Part shown: positions 9,553 to 21,242 of the stretch, piece after piece
Layout of the letters: each line of letters begins with the position of its first letter
Numbering within the stretch: the stretch's first letter is position 1
Assembly (NCBI GenBank): GCA_021397845.1
Contig: JAHSVC010000065.1
Coordinates: forward strand, 1,798,001 to 1,862,000
DNA: 64,000 bases
DNA from: Areca catechu
Taxonomy: Eukaryota > Streptophyta > Magnoliopsida > Arecales > Arecaceae
Reading direction: 5' to 3'
Position numbers and translations under genes: made by a program
Notes under the pieces: generated by a model
What the model was told of the DNA's origin: nothing
The model's input: the letters and a program-made list of their open reading frames with translations, nothing else
Databases searched by the model: none

Positions 9553-10925
9553 AAGGGACTTCCCCCAGCATGACCGCCAGGGGTCTCCATGTCAACGAAT
9601 ACGCCATATCAATACCAGTCCATCAAAGTTTTCTCTTAGATCTCAATACATCTTTGTACTACATGGATGCATCGTATATGCTGAACCATGCACCTCATTT
9701 AGGATCTCATTCTTTAATTCTGGAAGCTTGGGAACACACACAATCTGCTACCAAATCTCAAGGTATCATCCGCATATATAGAAAATTCTGATTGTGCACT
9801 ATACTCCACTATCTCCCTAATCCTCTGTAGCTCTAAATCCTTCCTTTGAGCCAATTTAATTTTGTCAATTAGGGTAGGCTGTACCATAAAATTTGCTTGT
9901 TATATTTTAGGGTCATGAATCCATACTTCTATTTTAAATCTCTATAAATCCATTATGATGTGCTTTTGTTCAGTAATTAAAGCTACCAATTTACTTGGAG
10001 ATTTCTTACTTAGGGCATCTGCTACAATATTTTCTTTGCTTGGATGATAGTTGATGATCGGATCATAGTCCTTTAACAACTCCAACCATCTTCTCTATCT
10101 TAGGTTCAACTCCTTTTGAGTGAAGATGTACTTTAAACTTTTATGATATATGAAAATCTTGTAACGACTACCATAAAGGTAATGCCTCCATATTTTTAAG
10201 GTAAAGATCATTGCTGCTAGCGCCAGATCATGTGTAGGGTAATTTGACTCGTACGGCTTCAACTGTCTGGAGGCATAGGCTATCACCTTCTCATTCTGTA
10301 TTAGGACACAACCAGGACCATTGCGGGATGCATCACTATATATGGTGAAATCCCCTGTCTCCATAGGAACCGTCAGCACTAGATCAGTCACCAATCATCT
10401 CTTCAACTCTTGAAAGCTCTGCTCACACTCATCTGTCCAATCAAGTTTTATTCATTTTTGGGTCAAACGAGTTAATGGTATGGTAGTAAGAAAAAATCCT
10501 TCAACAAATCTTCGATAATAACCTGCCATTCCCAAGAACTGCGAACTTCAGATACGTTGGTGGGTCTCTCACAATTTACTACCGCCTCCACTTTCTTTGG
10601 ATCCACTGAAACACCTTCCTTAGAGATAACATGGCCAAGGAAAGAGACTCTGTCCAACCAAAACTTACACTTTTGCAGCTTGGCATACAACTTCTCTTCT
10701 TGAGTACTTGTAATACTATTCTTAGGTGTTCCTCATATGCTTGTGGACCTTTGAATAAATCAATATATCATCAATAAACACCTCCACAAATTGATCCAGA
10801 TATGGTCTGAACACTTGGTTCATGAGGTCCATGAAAATTGCAAGTGCATTTATCAGACCGAAAGGTAGAACCATAAACTCATAATGTCCATATTTGTATG
10901 GGCCTTTTTGTAAACTTCCAACTCA
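9553..10925 (-). pseudogene. Chromovirus pol fragment: RT end, RNase H, integrase start
   Basis: Reading the minus strand from 10925 one finds GHYEFMVLPFGLINALAIFM, then FIDDILIYSK (RT active site of the F/YxDD type), FLGHVISKEGVSVDPKKVEA (RT thumb), then FTIYSDASRNGPGCVLIQN and VIAYASRQLKPYE (RNase H), LLKDYDPIINYHPSKEN and VADALSKKS, and an integrase N-terminal zinc-finger-like stretch near 9640-9720. These are hallmarks of an autonomous chromovirus. Gag, protease, most of RT, the integrase core and both LTRs are missing, and several stops occur, so it is a relic. It ends at element B on the left and at a copia LTR remnant on the right. Confidence 0.85.
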
Positions 10926-12326
10926 TGTATGATATCATTATTTATAAAAAAGGCATTTAATTCATCATATATTACTGTGTCATGTTTTTAACTATGATGA
11001 ACCCCATAGAGTAGGGCAATGAAATTAGGGTTATGATAAAATAACAGTGAGACCTAATTCCTATAAACCCTAATCTAAAATGTTCCTAGTCATTGGACCA
11101 TCTATTCGGGGATCGATGAATCTGGTAAGACTAGCTTATCCTATGTATGCTTAGTTGATGAGGGTGGTTGATCTCACAGCCACTTGTGTAGAGACACTAA
11201 TACAAGGATAAGGGTGCTCATTAGGTTATTAATACACTGAATTGATCCGCACCGGGACTATCTTATGGAAGTCGTACTCCTTATCAAAAGATAGGTCCCA
11301 GAGTAGAAGTTGTGCATGTGATCTTCAGACCTGAGGTCACCATGGTTCCTTGTGCACACTAAGCCATACTTTGATTCATATTCATTCTTGGCATTGTGAC
11401 ATGTACGGGGTGTTCTGGGTATGGTGGAAGGTGTATGGAGGATGTGAGTGGACCAACAAGGACTCGATCAATCCTGGTAAGAGGATATGTTATCCCATGT
11501 AATCTCTTCGATGAGTGACTCAAAGAATCTTTGCAAAGTGGGATGAGATTAGAAGTGGCTTCTAATTAGTCATCAGCTGAGTCCTCATAATCAAGCTAAG
11601 ATTTGATATGATTAAGTATTAGGGCTCGACATTTATCCATACCCACCACTTAATCGGGATGATGGGAGATCGAAAGATTGAATTGCACGGTAACTTACTA
11701 CTAAAAGGTACTTTGATAATTTTCATCAAATTTCTCATCTTCCGGGTAGGCATGACACATTGCTAGACATCAATCTTGTCTTGTAGATTTTCATGAACCA
11801 ATTGATTTGGTTTCATGAGTCAATTCGATGTGTGATTTGAATTGGACAATTAGGTGAGCCAATTTGACCTAATTAGGTCAATCAGGTTCGATCGGATCGA
11901 ATCGACTCAAACCTAAACTTATTGCTGGCTAGATGTAGAATCCAAAGGGTCACACACATTAGGGAGTCAGCCTAGGAACTCAATTGACATTTAATTAGGA
12001 TCAAGGGATCCTAATTGGTTAGCTAGATTGCATACTAGCATGTGAAGGCTGACTTAATCTTCTAACCCAATTGAATTGGGTCTGAAGGTTGCTAAATGGA
12101 CTAACCAATTCATGGGAGACCTAGATTGGGTTGAGACCTATGTGGGACAAATTTATCAGATTTTATCTGATATTTGTTGGACATTTTATGTGCCATATAT
12201 GAAGAGTCCAAAAGGCAAGGGACTCTTGGTGTCTAAGCGACACCTTTGCATTCAAAAGGGTGCACAAGGACCAATTGACCTCTAATCTAAAAACAAATTA
12301 TATGGTTGGAAAGTAGACTTAATGCC
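10926..12326 (+). repeat. Old copia LTR remnant related to element D
   Basis: From about 10960 the sequence follows the LTR of copia D (for example 'atgatgaaccccatagagtagggc', the 'ggtaagactagc..atcct' and 'gacctgaggtcaccat' blocks, and 'tactggctagatgtggaacccaa..gggtcacacac' equivalents) but with many differences. Both ends are truncated: the D-type start is missing and the end abuts the Tat1 LTR. It contains AAGAGTCC/GGACTCTT inverted arms (12202-12227), the same dyad as in D. No gene is supported. Confidence 0.75.
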
Positions 12327-13091
12327 TGTTGGGATACGACACGTTTGGTCTACTTATACTGATTTGGTGGGGATTTGAATCTAATTGATCAACGCCTAAG
12401 AGGCATAAAGTCGATCAATGCCCAAGAGGCATAAGGCTGTTCAACACCCAAGAGGCATAAAACCGATCAATGCCCAAGAGGAATAAGGCTGTTCAATGCC
12501 CAAAAGGTGTAAATCCGATCAATATCCAAGAGGCATAAGGCTAATCAACACCCAGGGGGCATAGAGCCGATCAATGCCCAAGAGACATAAGGCTGATCAA
12601 CATCCAGGGGGCGTAAAGATGATCAATGCCCAAGAGGCATAAGGCTATTCAATGCCAAAAGGCATTGAGCTGATTAATGCCCAAGAGGCCTAGGGCCGAC
12701 TAATGCCCAGGAGAAGCGAAGCTGATTAATGTTCAAGTGATGCAAGATTATTTGACAACTGAAAAATAGTTGACCAACTGTGGATAATGTTTGTTGCACG
12801 TGTTCATGTCTTAATAAACTAATCGTTTACAACTGGAGTTGGCTGGAATCGGTTAGGTTTGAGGCCTATAAATATCAGTGAATATGATGGAGGAGGGGAT
12901 CTGGATTCCAAAACACCTTCCATCCTATTTTTCTTCAGATCGTATCTGTCTAGTCCAAACACCATTGATGAGCTTGGGAACATGAGCTTTTCAACACACA
13001 GAGCTTCCAAGAAAATGAAGATCTATTAGCTCAACCCATTTTCATTTGATCTAGCCTGAGCCCAAGCATCGTTGTAATTTATTTGGACACA
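12327..13091 (+). repeat. 5' LTR of Tat1 (765 bp, inferred ends)
   Basis: Starts TGTTGGGATACG and ends GGACACA just before the primer-site-like motif. The start is inferred from the TG terminus and from the end of similarity to the copia LTR on the left; there is no second LTR in the window to confirm it. A TATA-like CTATAAATATC lies near 12868. Confidence 0.6.
12387..12750 (+). repeat. 26-bp tandem array in the Tat1 LTR, dimeric order
   Basis: About 14 units of GATCAATGCCCAAGAGGCATAAGG-like sequence, 26 bp each. Units alternate between a '..aagtc/aaacc/agcc' ending and a '..aaggct' ending, giving a 52-bp higher-order unit. Right-hand units are more diverged. It lies upstream of the TATA-like site, so in U3. 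Confidence 0.85.
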
Positions 13092-13092
13092 A

Positions 13093-13115
13093 TAGATTGG
13101 CATGCCAGAAAGGGG
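13093..13115 (+). promoter_or_regulatory. Primer-site-like motif of Tat1
   Basis: AGATTGGCATGCCAG followed by AAAGGGG sits one or two bases after the LTR end. The same arrangement (AGATTGGCACGCCAAG then AAGGGGG) lies at 36880-36905 in another Tat-type leader. Which tRNA it pairs with I cannot say. Confidence 0.55.
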
Positions 13116-14572
13116 AAAAAGTCTTAAAAAATCTGGAAGAAAATATGGTGAAAGGTAGAAATCGGATTCTTCCTGATGAAGACATTCCTCATCCTTCAAA
13201 GGAGGATGATCCCATTCTTGGCGAAAGGATGGAAGCTCTTCCTGCTGCAAATTTGGATCAAGAAAGATTAAACACTCCCTTGGACAAGGTAGAAATACTC
13301 ACTACGGCGGTGCAAAATCTTCAAGAAATCGCTGTAAAGGAATCATCTCGACCTGCTGCATCAAGGAGTAGCCGGCGACCTTCTCTTCATGTAAGTAGAC
13401 ATCCTAGTCCAAGAAAACATTTATCTTATCAATATTCTTCAGGTCAACAGTCTCCTTCGAAGCAACATCAACGATCTCATCATCACACCAAGAAACCAAA
13501 TAAGGGGAAATGCCCATGATCTCATTCGACATCTTCTGGGGAATCAACTCCAAACAGTGTGCAAGTTCTAAATCCTACGAGGGTAATTGATTTTGATAAG
13601 AAATTCAGAAAGCTGGAGTTGCAGATTGCCAAAGTTGTTGAGCAGAGGAAAGCAGAGAATATAACACCAAGCTATGACATTTTACCTCCTTTTTTCAAGA
13701 AGATTATGGAGGAGAGAATTCCACATCACTTCAAAATTCTATAAATTGAGCTATATGATGGATCGTCCGATCCCTTGGATCATTTGGGCAGCTTTAAAGC
13801 CCACATGTTGATCTAGAGAGCATCAGATGCACTCTACTGTCTTGCTTTCCTAGCAACTTTAAAGAAATCAGCGAGAATGTGGTATTCAAGCCTTCAGCCG
13901 GATACCATTCATTCTTCCAGTCAGTTGGAGAAGCTGTTCGTCTCTCACTTTAGAACAAGCAGGAAAATGCCCAGAAACTCTGATAGCTTATTTTTTATTC
14001 AATAATCAGAAGGAGAGTCTTTGAGAGACTACATAACAAGGTTTAATTCTGCCATATTGAAGATTCCAGATCTCAATGAATACGTGGCGATGTCAACTAT
14101 GAAGTAGGGATTGCGAGCCTCTAGGTTCACATTCTCTTTAGATAAAAAGTTTTTGACCAATTATTCTGAACTACTAGCTCGTGCCCAAAAGTACGCTCAG
14201 GCCGAAGAGCAAGCCCTGAGCCGGCGACAGATGGAAAGAAAATCGGTGCCAAGTAAGAAGAATTCCAGGGAAGATTACTCCTGATCTTCTGGGGTCCGAT
14301 CAATTCAACGACAAGATCAAAGGCCAAAGAATTTGGTCGGTAGGAACCATGTCAATAGATTTGACACTTATACTCCCTTGACTCTCCCGAGAAAGAAAAT
14401 CCTGATAGAAATTGAAAAAGAAGATTTTCTTCAAAGGCCAAAGCCGATGAGAGCTCCACCCGCTGTATGCAACAAGGCCAAGTACTGTCGACTTCATCGT
14501 GATCACTGACATAATATAGAGGAATGCATCCAACTGAAAGATGAGATTGAAAGCCTGATTAAATGGGGCTAT
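13097..14572 (+). pseudogene. Tat1 Gag, degenerate
   Basis: Readable in pieces: a first 140-codon frame (13097-13519) with an acidic N-terminal part and a Ser/Arg/His-rich end, then 13559-13744 (DFDKKFRKLELQIAKVVEQR, IPHHFKIL), continuing through stops as ELYDGSSDPLDHLGSFKAHM, ESLRDYITRFNSAIL and LARAQKYAQAEE, which are typical of the retrotransposon Gag core of Tat elements. Near 14480-14550 the segment NKAKYCRLHRDH...HNIEECIQLKDEIE corresponds to the zinc-binding CxxH..C part of this lineage. At least four stop codons break it. Confidence 0.75.
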
Positions 14573-15202
14573 TTGGGCAGATATGTTCGAAACCAAAATC
14601 AGAACCGACCAACTGAGGCAACAATGCCAAGGCCAGTAGGCCCAAGAATGATCACTGATAGGATGGAGCTCCCAAATCAACAACCGACCGATGGATCGGT
14701 CGGAATGATTCACCATGCATATTATGCAGATGACCAGAGCCCCAAGAGGCTTCGAGGAAGCATCAATTTTTTTGATGATGACCTACAAGGCGTTCAAACG
14801 CCACATAACGATCCTGTAGTGATTTATGCAATAATTACGAACTATGATGTATATAGAGTTCTGGTTGATAATGGAAGTTCTACCGAGGTCTTGCTTTATG
14901 AGGCTTTTATTAAGATGAACTTATCAATTGATAAGCTACGAAGAATTCATATGCCACTAACTGGATTTGGCTGAAATTCTGTAGGAGTAGAGGGAGAAAT
15001 TATACTTCTCGTGACCCTCGGAACAATATCGAAGCAAAGAACTTTTTCTCTTACTTTTATGGTTGTTCGGATCCCCTCTGTGTATAATGCAATCTTGGGA
15101 AGACCTGTCTTAAATAAGTTCCGAGCTATCATATCGACATATCACTTACTGATGAAATTTTCAACTCAAAATGGGATCGGAGAGGTAAGAGGAAATCAAT
15201 AA
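14573..15202 (+). pseudogene. Tat1 protease region
   Basis: DPVVIYAIITNYDVYRVLVD is followed by NGSSTEVLLYEAF, the aspartic protease active-site region, with D-N-G in place of the usual D-S/T-G. After a stop near 14972 the frame goes on as VGVEGEIILLVTLGT and NAILGRPVLNKFRAIISTYH, which form the C-terminal flap and conserved ILGRP motif. The altered active site and stop indicate loss of function. Confidence 0.8.
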
Positions 15203-16340
15203 ATGGCTCGTCAATGTTTGACAATTCAAAATCAACAATCAACCAACAACTCAGTTTCTGAGCAAATGGATCACGTGATCTGACTGAAGGGATAAGCATG
15301 TCAATGGAAATAACTATTCATGCTCCTTTGATAAAAGATGATCCTACTAAAACTGTTCAGATTGGAAGTTTGCTCACTGAAGATCAAAGGAAGAGTTGAT
15401 TGACTTTTTACAAAAAAATACTGATATATTTGCATGGACGACTGCCGTTATGTTGGGGATTCCTTCTGAAGTGATTATGCATGAACTCATAGTTGATCCA
15501 CTTAGTCGGCCTGTTCGACAAAAGAAACGAAATTTTGCCCCAGAAAGATAAAAAGTTATCAATGAAGAAGTGATCAAATTGCTTGATGCTTGATTTATTA
15601 GGGAGGTTTATTATCTTGACTGGCTGGCCAATGTAGTAATGGTAAGAAAAGCAAATGAAAAATGGAGAATATGTATAGATTATACTGATCTTAACAATGC
15701 ATGCCCTAAAGATAGTTTTTCTTTGCCAAAAATTGATCAATTCGTTGATGCAACTATTGGACATAAATTCTTGAGTTTTATGGATGCTTTTTCTGAATAT
15801 AATCAGATACAAATGAGTCCAGAAGATGAAGAGAAGATGTCCTTCATCACAGATCGAGGGATATATTATTACAAAGTAATGCCATTTGGTCTTAAAAATG
15901 TCGGAGCTACCTATCAGAGGTTAGTGAACAAGATCTTCGAAGATCAAATTGGAAAGACTATGGAAGTATATGTAGATGATATGATCATCAAGAGTAATCA
16001 ACCTGATGATCATATTAAAGATTTGCAGATAGCCTTTTATATTTTATGACAAAATCACATGAAGTTGAATCCGACCAAATGTGTTTTTGGTGTGACTTCT
16101 GAGAAATTTTTAGGCTTCATGGTTACGAGACGAGGGATTGAAGCTAATCCCGAAAAGATCTGAGCCATATTGGATATGGGCATCCAGCTAATAAGAAAGA
16201 AATTTAATAGTTGATTGGATGAATCGCTTCATTAAGCCGATTTATTTGTCGTTCAGTTGAAAGATGTTTGCCTTTTTTCAAAGCTTTATGACAGACCAAG
16301 AAATTTAATTGATCGGATGACTGTCGGTTAGTATTTGAAA
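15203..16340 (+). pseudogene. Tat1 reverse transcriptase, degenerate
   Basis: Motifs in order: DIFAWTTAVMLGIP, VRQKKRNFAPER, then 15639-16049 with KWRICIDYTDLNNACPKDSF, LSFMDAFSEYNQIQM, YYKVMPFGLKNVGATYQRLV and VYVDDMIIKS (the catalytic YVDD is intact), then KLNPTKCVFGV and GIEANPEKI. Stops at about 15551, 15592, 16047 and 16163 interrupt it, and a frameshift follows near 16200. The product would copy the element's RNA. Confidence 0.9.
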
Positions 16341-17406
16341 AGCTTAAGAAGTACTTGACAAATCCAATTATATTGTCTAAACCCCAAGAAGGAGAAGATC
16401 TGTATCTTTATTTAGCTACATCTGATGAAGTCGTCAGTTCCGTGTTGGTGAGAAAGGAATCTGATGAATCACATAAGCCCATTTATTATATCAGCAAATT
16501 TTTTCATGATGTGGAGACCAGGTACCCAAAACTTCAAAAGATTGTTTATACCTTGGTAATATCAGCTAAATGCCTAAGGCCATATTTTCAATCCCATCAT
16601 ATTATTGTATTGACCGATCAACCTCTAAGGACTACTTTGCAATGTCCTGATACTTCTGGTCAGATGGCAAAGTGGGCAGTCAAATTAAGTGAATATGATA
16701 TTACTTATCGACCTCGATCTGCAATGAAAGCTCAAGTACTGGTTGATTTCATTACCGAATGTACTTGGAGTGACAGTGAAAAGGAAACTCAACTATCTGA
16801 TGAAATAGAGAATATCGATACACCTTGGGTATTACATGTAGATGGAGCTTTAAATTCTTCTGGTTGTGGGGCTGGATTGATCTTATCCAATCCAAATGGA
16901 GATATCATGGAATATGCACTCTGATTCTCTTTCAAAGTCTCTAATAATCAAGCGAATATGAAGCCCTCTTGGCTAGTTTGAGAATTGCAAAGGAATTAAA
17001 TGTCTGAAGGTTAAAGGTGATATCTGATTCATAATTAGTTGTCAACCAAGTAAAAGAAGATTTTGAAGTTCGCGATGCCACTTTAGCTTTGTATCTGAAA
17101 AAGGTTCAGGAGCTTGGAGCTTTATTTGATTCTTGGGACATCACTCATGTCCCCAGAACTGAAAATTCTCGAGCTAATTCATTGTCCAGATTGGCTACTT
17201 CTACACCTGATCAAATGGGTCGGACTTTTGTGGAACATTTGGAGACCCCAAGTATTTCAACAACTGAAAAAGAAAAGGTTCTTCAAATAGAGCCAGAAAT
17301 GGGTTGGATGAGTCCGATAATCAAATATCTGACTAAAGGAGTATTGCCCGAAAATAATGTAGAGGCTAACAACGCCGAAAGATTGCTTCTCAGTATGTTA
17401 TCTTAA
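16341..17406 (+). pseudogene. Tat1 RNase H and second (archaeal-type) RNase H
   Basis: 16355-16924 has PIYYISKFFHDVETRYPKLQ and HHIIVLTDQPLRTTLQCPDT of the retroviral-type connection/RNase H, then DITYRPRSAMKAQVLVDFIT and, after a linker, WVLHVDGALNSSGCGAGLIL, the start of the additional RNase H seen in Tat elements. After a stop at 16922 and a frameshift it continues as VISDS(*)LVVNQVKEDFEVRD and HVPRTENSRANSLSRLA (17089-17406). Stops indicate inactivity. Confidence 0.85.
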
Positions 17407-18537
17407 ATGGCTTGTTATATAAAAAAATATTTTTCCAACCGCTTTTGAAGTGTTTATCTCCTTCAGATGCCCATTATGCTCTTAGAGAAGTGCATGAAGG
17501 AATATGTGGTGATCATTTGGGAGGAAGGTTATTGGCTTATAAAATCATAAGACAAGGATATTACTGGCTAACTGTATAGAAGGATGCTTCGGATTTTGTA
17601 AGAAAATGTGACTCTTGTCAAAGGTATACAAATATACAAAGGCGTCCTGCCAGTCAGCTAACACAGTTAATGGCTCCTTGGCCATTTTTTCAATAGGGAA
17701 TGGATATACTTGGTCCATTTCCTCCGGCTTCTGGGCAGCGAAAATTTTTGATTATTGCCATTGATTATTTTATCAAATGGATAGAAGCCGAGCCTTTAGC
17801 TTTAATTACTGAAGCAAAAGTCAAAATGTTTGTCAGAAATTCCATCATATATAGGTTTGAAATTCCTTATGCTATTATCACTGATAATGGAAGGCAATTT
17901 AATAATAAAAAATTTAGGGATTTCTGTGCTCAATATGATATTCTTCACAAATTGACATCCGTTGGACATCCACAAGCTAATGGGGAAGTTGAGGTAACTA
18001 ATCGGACAATCCTTCATGGATTGAAAACCTGATTGAATGAAGCCAAAGGATCTTGGGCTGATGAACTCAACTCTATTTTATGGGCTTACCGAACAACACC
18101 CCGATCGACAACAGGAGAATCTCAGTTCAACCTTGCTTATGGGAGTGAAGCTATGTTGTCTATAAAGATTGTTCTTTGTTCTAGAAGAACTGACTGCTTT
18201 GAAGAATCGAATAATGCTGACCAACAGAGGATTAATCTAGATCTGTTTGAAAACTCTAGATTACAAGCACAAATAAAAATGGCAGCATATCGACAAAGAG
18301 TGGCACAGTATTATAATTTGAGAGTCAAGGCTCGAGTTTTTTGGGTTGGAGACCTTGTCTTGCACCGAACAACAGTCACTCGACCAACTGAACAAGGTAA
18401 ACTTGCTCCAAATTGGGAAGGCCCTTATCGCATCACTGAAGTTGTGTGATCCGAGACCTATCGACTGGAAAGCCTGGATGGTTATCCAATGACTAGACCA
18501 TGGAATGTAGAAAATCTTTGTAAATACTATCAATAAA
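17407..18537 (+). pseudogene. Tat1 integrase, degenerate
   Basis: The zinc-finger part (REVHEGICGDHLGGR, KCDSCQRYTNIQ) is at about 17480-17630 and carries a stop. The core has all three acidic residues in view: D in MDILGPFPPA, D in IITDNGRQFNNKKF, and E in NGEVEVTNRTI. The C-terminal part (18033-18449) contains DELNSILWAYRTTPRSTTGE and LVLHRTTVTRPTEQGKLAPN then WEGPYRITEVV. A stop at 18030 splits core and tail; another at 18447 precedes the true end near 18535. Confidence 0.9.
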
Positions 18538-18612
18538 GATATTTTTTCTCTTTTAAAAATATGAAGGAAAAATATGAAGATGAAATATTCTCTAAAAAAT
18601 AGAGAAAAGAAA

Positions 18613-18930
18613 GGTTGGCCTGATAAGCTGACCATAATCCGACAAATCAAGTTGGTTCGACCCATTAACCTATCAGTATTTAATGATCAGAATAACAGAT
18701 CAAACGGTTGGCCTGATAAGCTAACCATAATCTGACAAATCGAGTTGGTCTGATCCACTAACTCATCAATGTTTAATGATCAGAATAACTGATCAAACGG
18801 TTGGCCTGATAAGCTGACCATAATCTGACAAATCGAGTTGGTCTGACCCACTGACTCATCAGTATATTGACATCAGGATAACTGATTGATTGAAAGGTTA
18901 ACCTGATAAGTTGACCATGATACAAATAAT
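18613..18930 (+). repeat. 93-bp tandem repeat between pol and the antisense ORF of Tat1
   Basis: Units begin GGTTGGCCTGATAAGC at 18613, 18706 and 18799 (exact 93-bp period), with a diverged fourth start at 18896. Short inverted segments such as TGATCA occur in each unit. No coding sense is apparent. Confidence 0.9.
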
Positions 18931-19117
18931 GAGAATTGGCTTGAAATTGCCATTCTATCAATATCATTACCTCAAAATATTAAAGATATTGGAAAGCTGG
19001 TCCAATATATTGGACAAAGGTTTGATATGCAGATTATATGACAATGAAAGAGAAGCAAAACAAACAACAGCGAACATGGATTCATAAGAAGTTGCTAGAA
19101 ATTCATGATTACAAGTT

Positions 19118-20103
19118 CTATTCAGCTTTCTCTTCGTTGGCTTGATCACAGGAAGCTTTCTCTTGTTCAGATGTTTCCTCGACAGGTGAAATTATTGGAT
19201 CATCGGTTGGCTTGGCTTCTTCTTCTTCTACAGAATCATCTATGGAAATGGAGGAGATGTCAAGGTCAGGGTATAATTTCTTGACCTTATTGATGCAATC
19301 TTCAAAGTCGAATTCATAGCCTTTTGTTCCTGCTTGATCTATTTTGTCCTCGAACGTTTTGGATTTTTTAAATTCTTCAACTGCAAGAAGTCTTTGTTGA
19401 ACTACAAAAGTATTTTCTTGTTCGGTTTGTTCTAACTTTTTATCAAGAAATATTATTCTCGCTTCCATCATGAATTTTTAACTCAATACTTCTTCATATG
19501 CTCGAGCTTTCTCTTCTATAGCATCGTCTTCCTACTGGAGTATTTTTCTTCTTCTAACCGCATCATCCACAAGCTGCATAGCTTGCTTTTCAATTATTCT
19601 TAGTTTGTTTTGTAAGGACAAAATCATCGCAGTTGATCGGACAACCCTTGATTCTAAGGCTATCCGGTTAGCATCAGCCTTGTCTTTTTCTTCCTTGGCC
19701 AATGCTAATTGCTTCTGAAGATCTTCTTGAAGGCTAGTCATTTGACACCAACTTTCTTCAATCATGGAAATCTCGTTTCAGTACAAATAAGGTAGTAAAA
19801 AGGAAAGTTTTGGGAATTATATTTGCATCTCTACAAAGAATCAAGAAAGAGCAAATAATTCGGATACTATTCAGAGTTAATTGAGCTAGTAATACCCGAT
19901 ATAATCTAAAGATCGTAAGGAAAAAGGGATGAATCGGAAATCTAATGCCGATTCTTAAATGTTCTTCGTAAATTGTCAGGCTACCAGGTGGAGGCCGATC
20001 TATTTTCTCTGCAGAATTCGAGGGGATTACGACATAATCGTCTGAGATGTTATAGTGCTGCTTCAATGCTAAAATTTGGTGTTCTGTTAAGGAAGACCTA
20101 ACA
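19118..20103 (-). pseudogene. Antisense extra ORF of Tat1 ('putative gypsy-type transposon' family)
   Basis: Reads opposite to gag-pol. From 20100: SLTEHQILALKQHYNI, then PPPGSLTIYEEHLRIGIRFP and NIIPKTF, resembling the N-terminal part of the plant 'putative gypsy type transposon' domain. After a deletion there is a long coiled-coil (19765-19532: QEDLQKQLALAKEEKDKADA) and an acidic C-terminal part (19471-19118) with EFDFEDCINKVKKLYPDLDI. Frames change at about 19758 and 19500. The 5' end is cut by the SIRE-like LTR. Function unknown; antisense ORFs at this place are described for Tat elements. Confidence 0.75.
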
Positions 20104-21242
20104 TGTTGCCCAGGTGGCTTCCCAAGAGGGGGGTGAATTGGGATTTGAAAAACTTTTCATAATTATGTACACTTTGAAATTCTTTTGTGTTGTGGTGCAA
20201 TATGCAATGCGAAAGTAATTAAGTAAAATCAATAAAGCAAGTAAAGCACAATCACAAACACCAAGAAATAAAGTGGTTCGGAGCAACTGCCTCCTACATC
20301 CACTACTGAAGCACCACTTGGGATTTCCACTATATCTCCCAACCGGAATACAATCGGATTGTTTTACCAGGCTCACAATCCAAACCTATACACTTTGATT
20401 TTACCAGGATCACCAAAGAAAACCTAACACTTGGTTTTACACCAGGATCACCAAGAACCCAACTTAGGTTTTACAAGATTCACCTAGAAACCTTCAACTC
20501 TCTCTTAAGACACAGCCCCTTGCTATTCTTAGAGAGTAAACAAGAATAAAGAAATGATAAATATGCAACTACAGCAAATCAAGTTTGTATAAGTGTTGTC
20601 GATGTAGATCAAGATGAAGTCAAGCCTTGAAGGCTCTTCAAGCTGCTTCTTTCCTTCTTTAATGAGTGGATTCAATGATGGAGTAGAGTTGTTGAAGCTT
20701 TGAATCCCACTTGAATGCTCTTTGAGGTAGGTAGTTGAGTGACTTGAAAGCTCTTAGATTTCTCAAGGAAATTCAATAATAAAGCTTTAATAATTGTTTA
20801 ATCCTTCAAAAATAATCCCCTTTATAGTTTTCCATGAGATATGGCCGTTGTAGGACCTTGGGATTCATGAAATGGCCATTGGAGATGAAATAGAATTCAA
20901 ATTTCAACTTTAGCAACTAGCCGTTGGAGTGTAGAAAACGGCTCCATGAGTCGGCTCGATGTCTCAGACAGGCCAAAACAATTTTCTATGGGAGCCGGCT
21001 CTTCTGGCTGGAGTCGGCACTTCCCTTCAGACATTTCAAAATCATGAATACCTAGAGTCAGCTCTTAGAGACAGAGTCGGCTCGGATTCTCAGAACTTCA
21101 AAATACCTAACTCTGGAAGAGTCAGCTCTTGGGGCAGGAGTCGGGTCGAGGTCTCAGGCTTCAGAAAATTACATTCTTCCATGAGTCGGATCTTAGGATG
21201 GGAGTCGGCTCTTGATACATAAACACTGAAACTTCCTCCAAT
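20104..21242 (-). repeat. SIRE-like LTR fragment, minus orientation
   Basis: Plus strand opens TGTTGCCCAGGTGGC then CCCAAGAGGGGGGTGAATTG, the reverse complement of the end of LTR A in wording. Further in, 'ttttaccaggatcacc' repeats (20380-20480) and a TTGTTTACTCTC-type promoter region are recognisable as SIRE-type LTR. It fades into C-family LTR sequence near 21242 without a matching terminus, so it is truncated. Confidence 0.75.
20948..21215 (-). repeat. AGTCGGCTC short repeats
   Basis: GAGTCGGCTC, GAGCCGGCTC, GAGTCAGCTC and GAGTCGGATC recur about nine times. The position in the LTR matches the GTCGAC repeats of LTR A, but the core sequence is different, suggesting a fast-changing repeat block at a fixed place. 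Confidence 0.7.

Larger units (their letters stand above)
12327..20103 (+). mobile_element. Tat1: Tat-lineage Ty3-gypsy retrotransposon, lacking its 3' LTR
   Basis: Order on the plus strand: LTR with 26-bp repeats, primer-site-like ATTGGCATGCCAG, gag, protease, RT, RNase H plus a second RNase H, integrase, 93-bp tandem repeats, then an ORF on the opposite strand. A dual RNase H and an antisense ORF between pol and the 3' LTR are known features of the Tat lineage. The right end is cut at 20103 by a SIRE-like LTR. Every coding part has stops or frameshifts. Confidence 0.85.

Noticed and set aside
12387..12750. CRISPR-like array of regularly spaced repeats
   Set aside because: The 26-bp units are directly tandem with no unique spacers, in a plant retrotransposon LTR.
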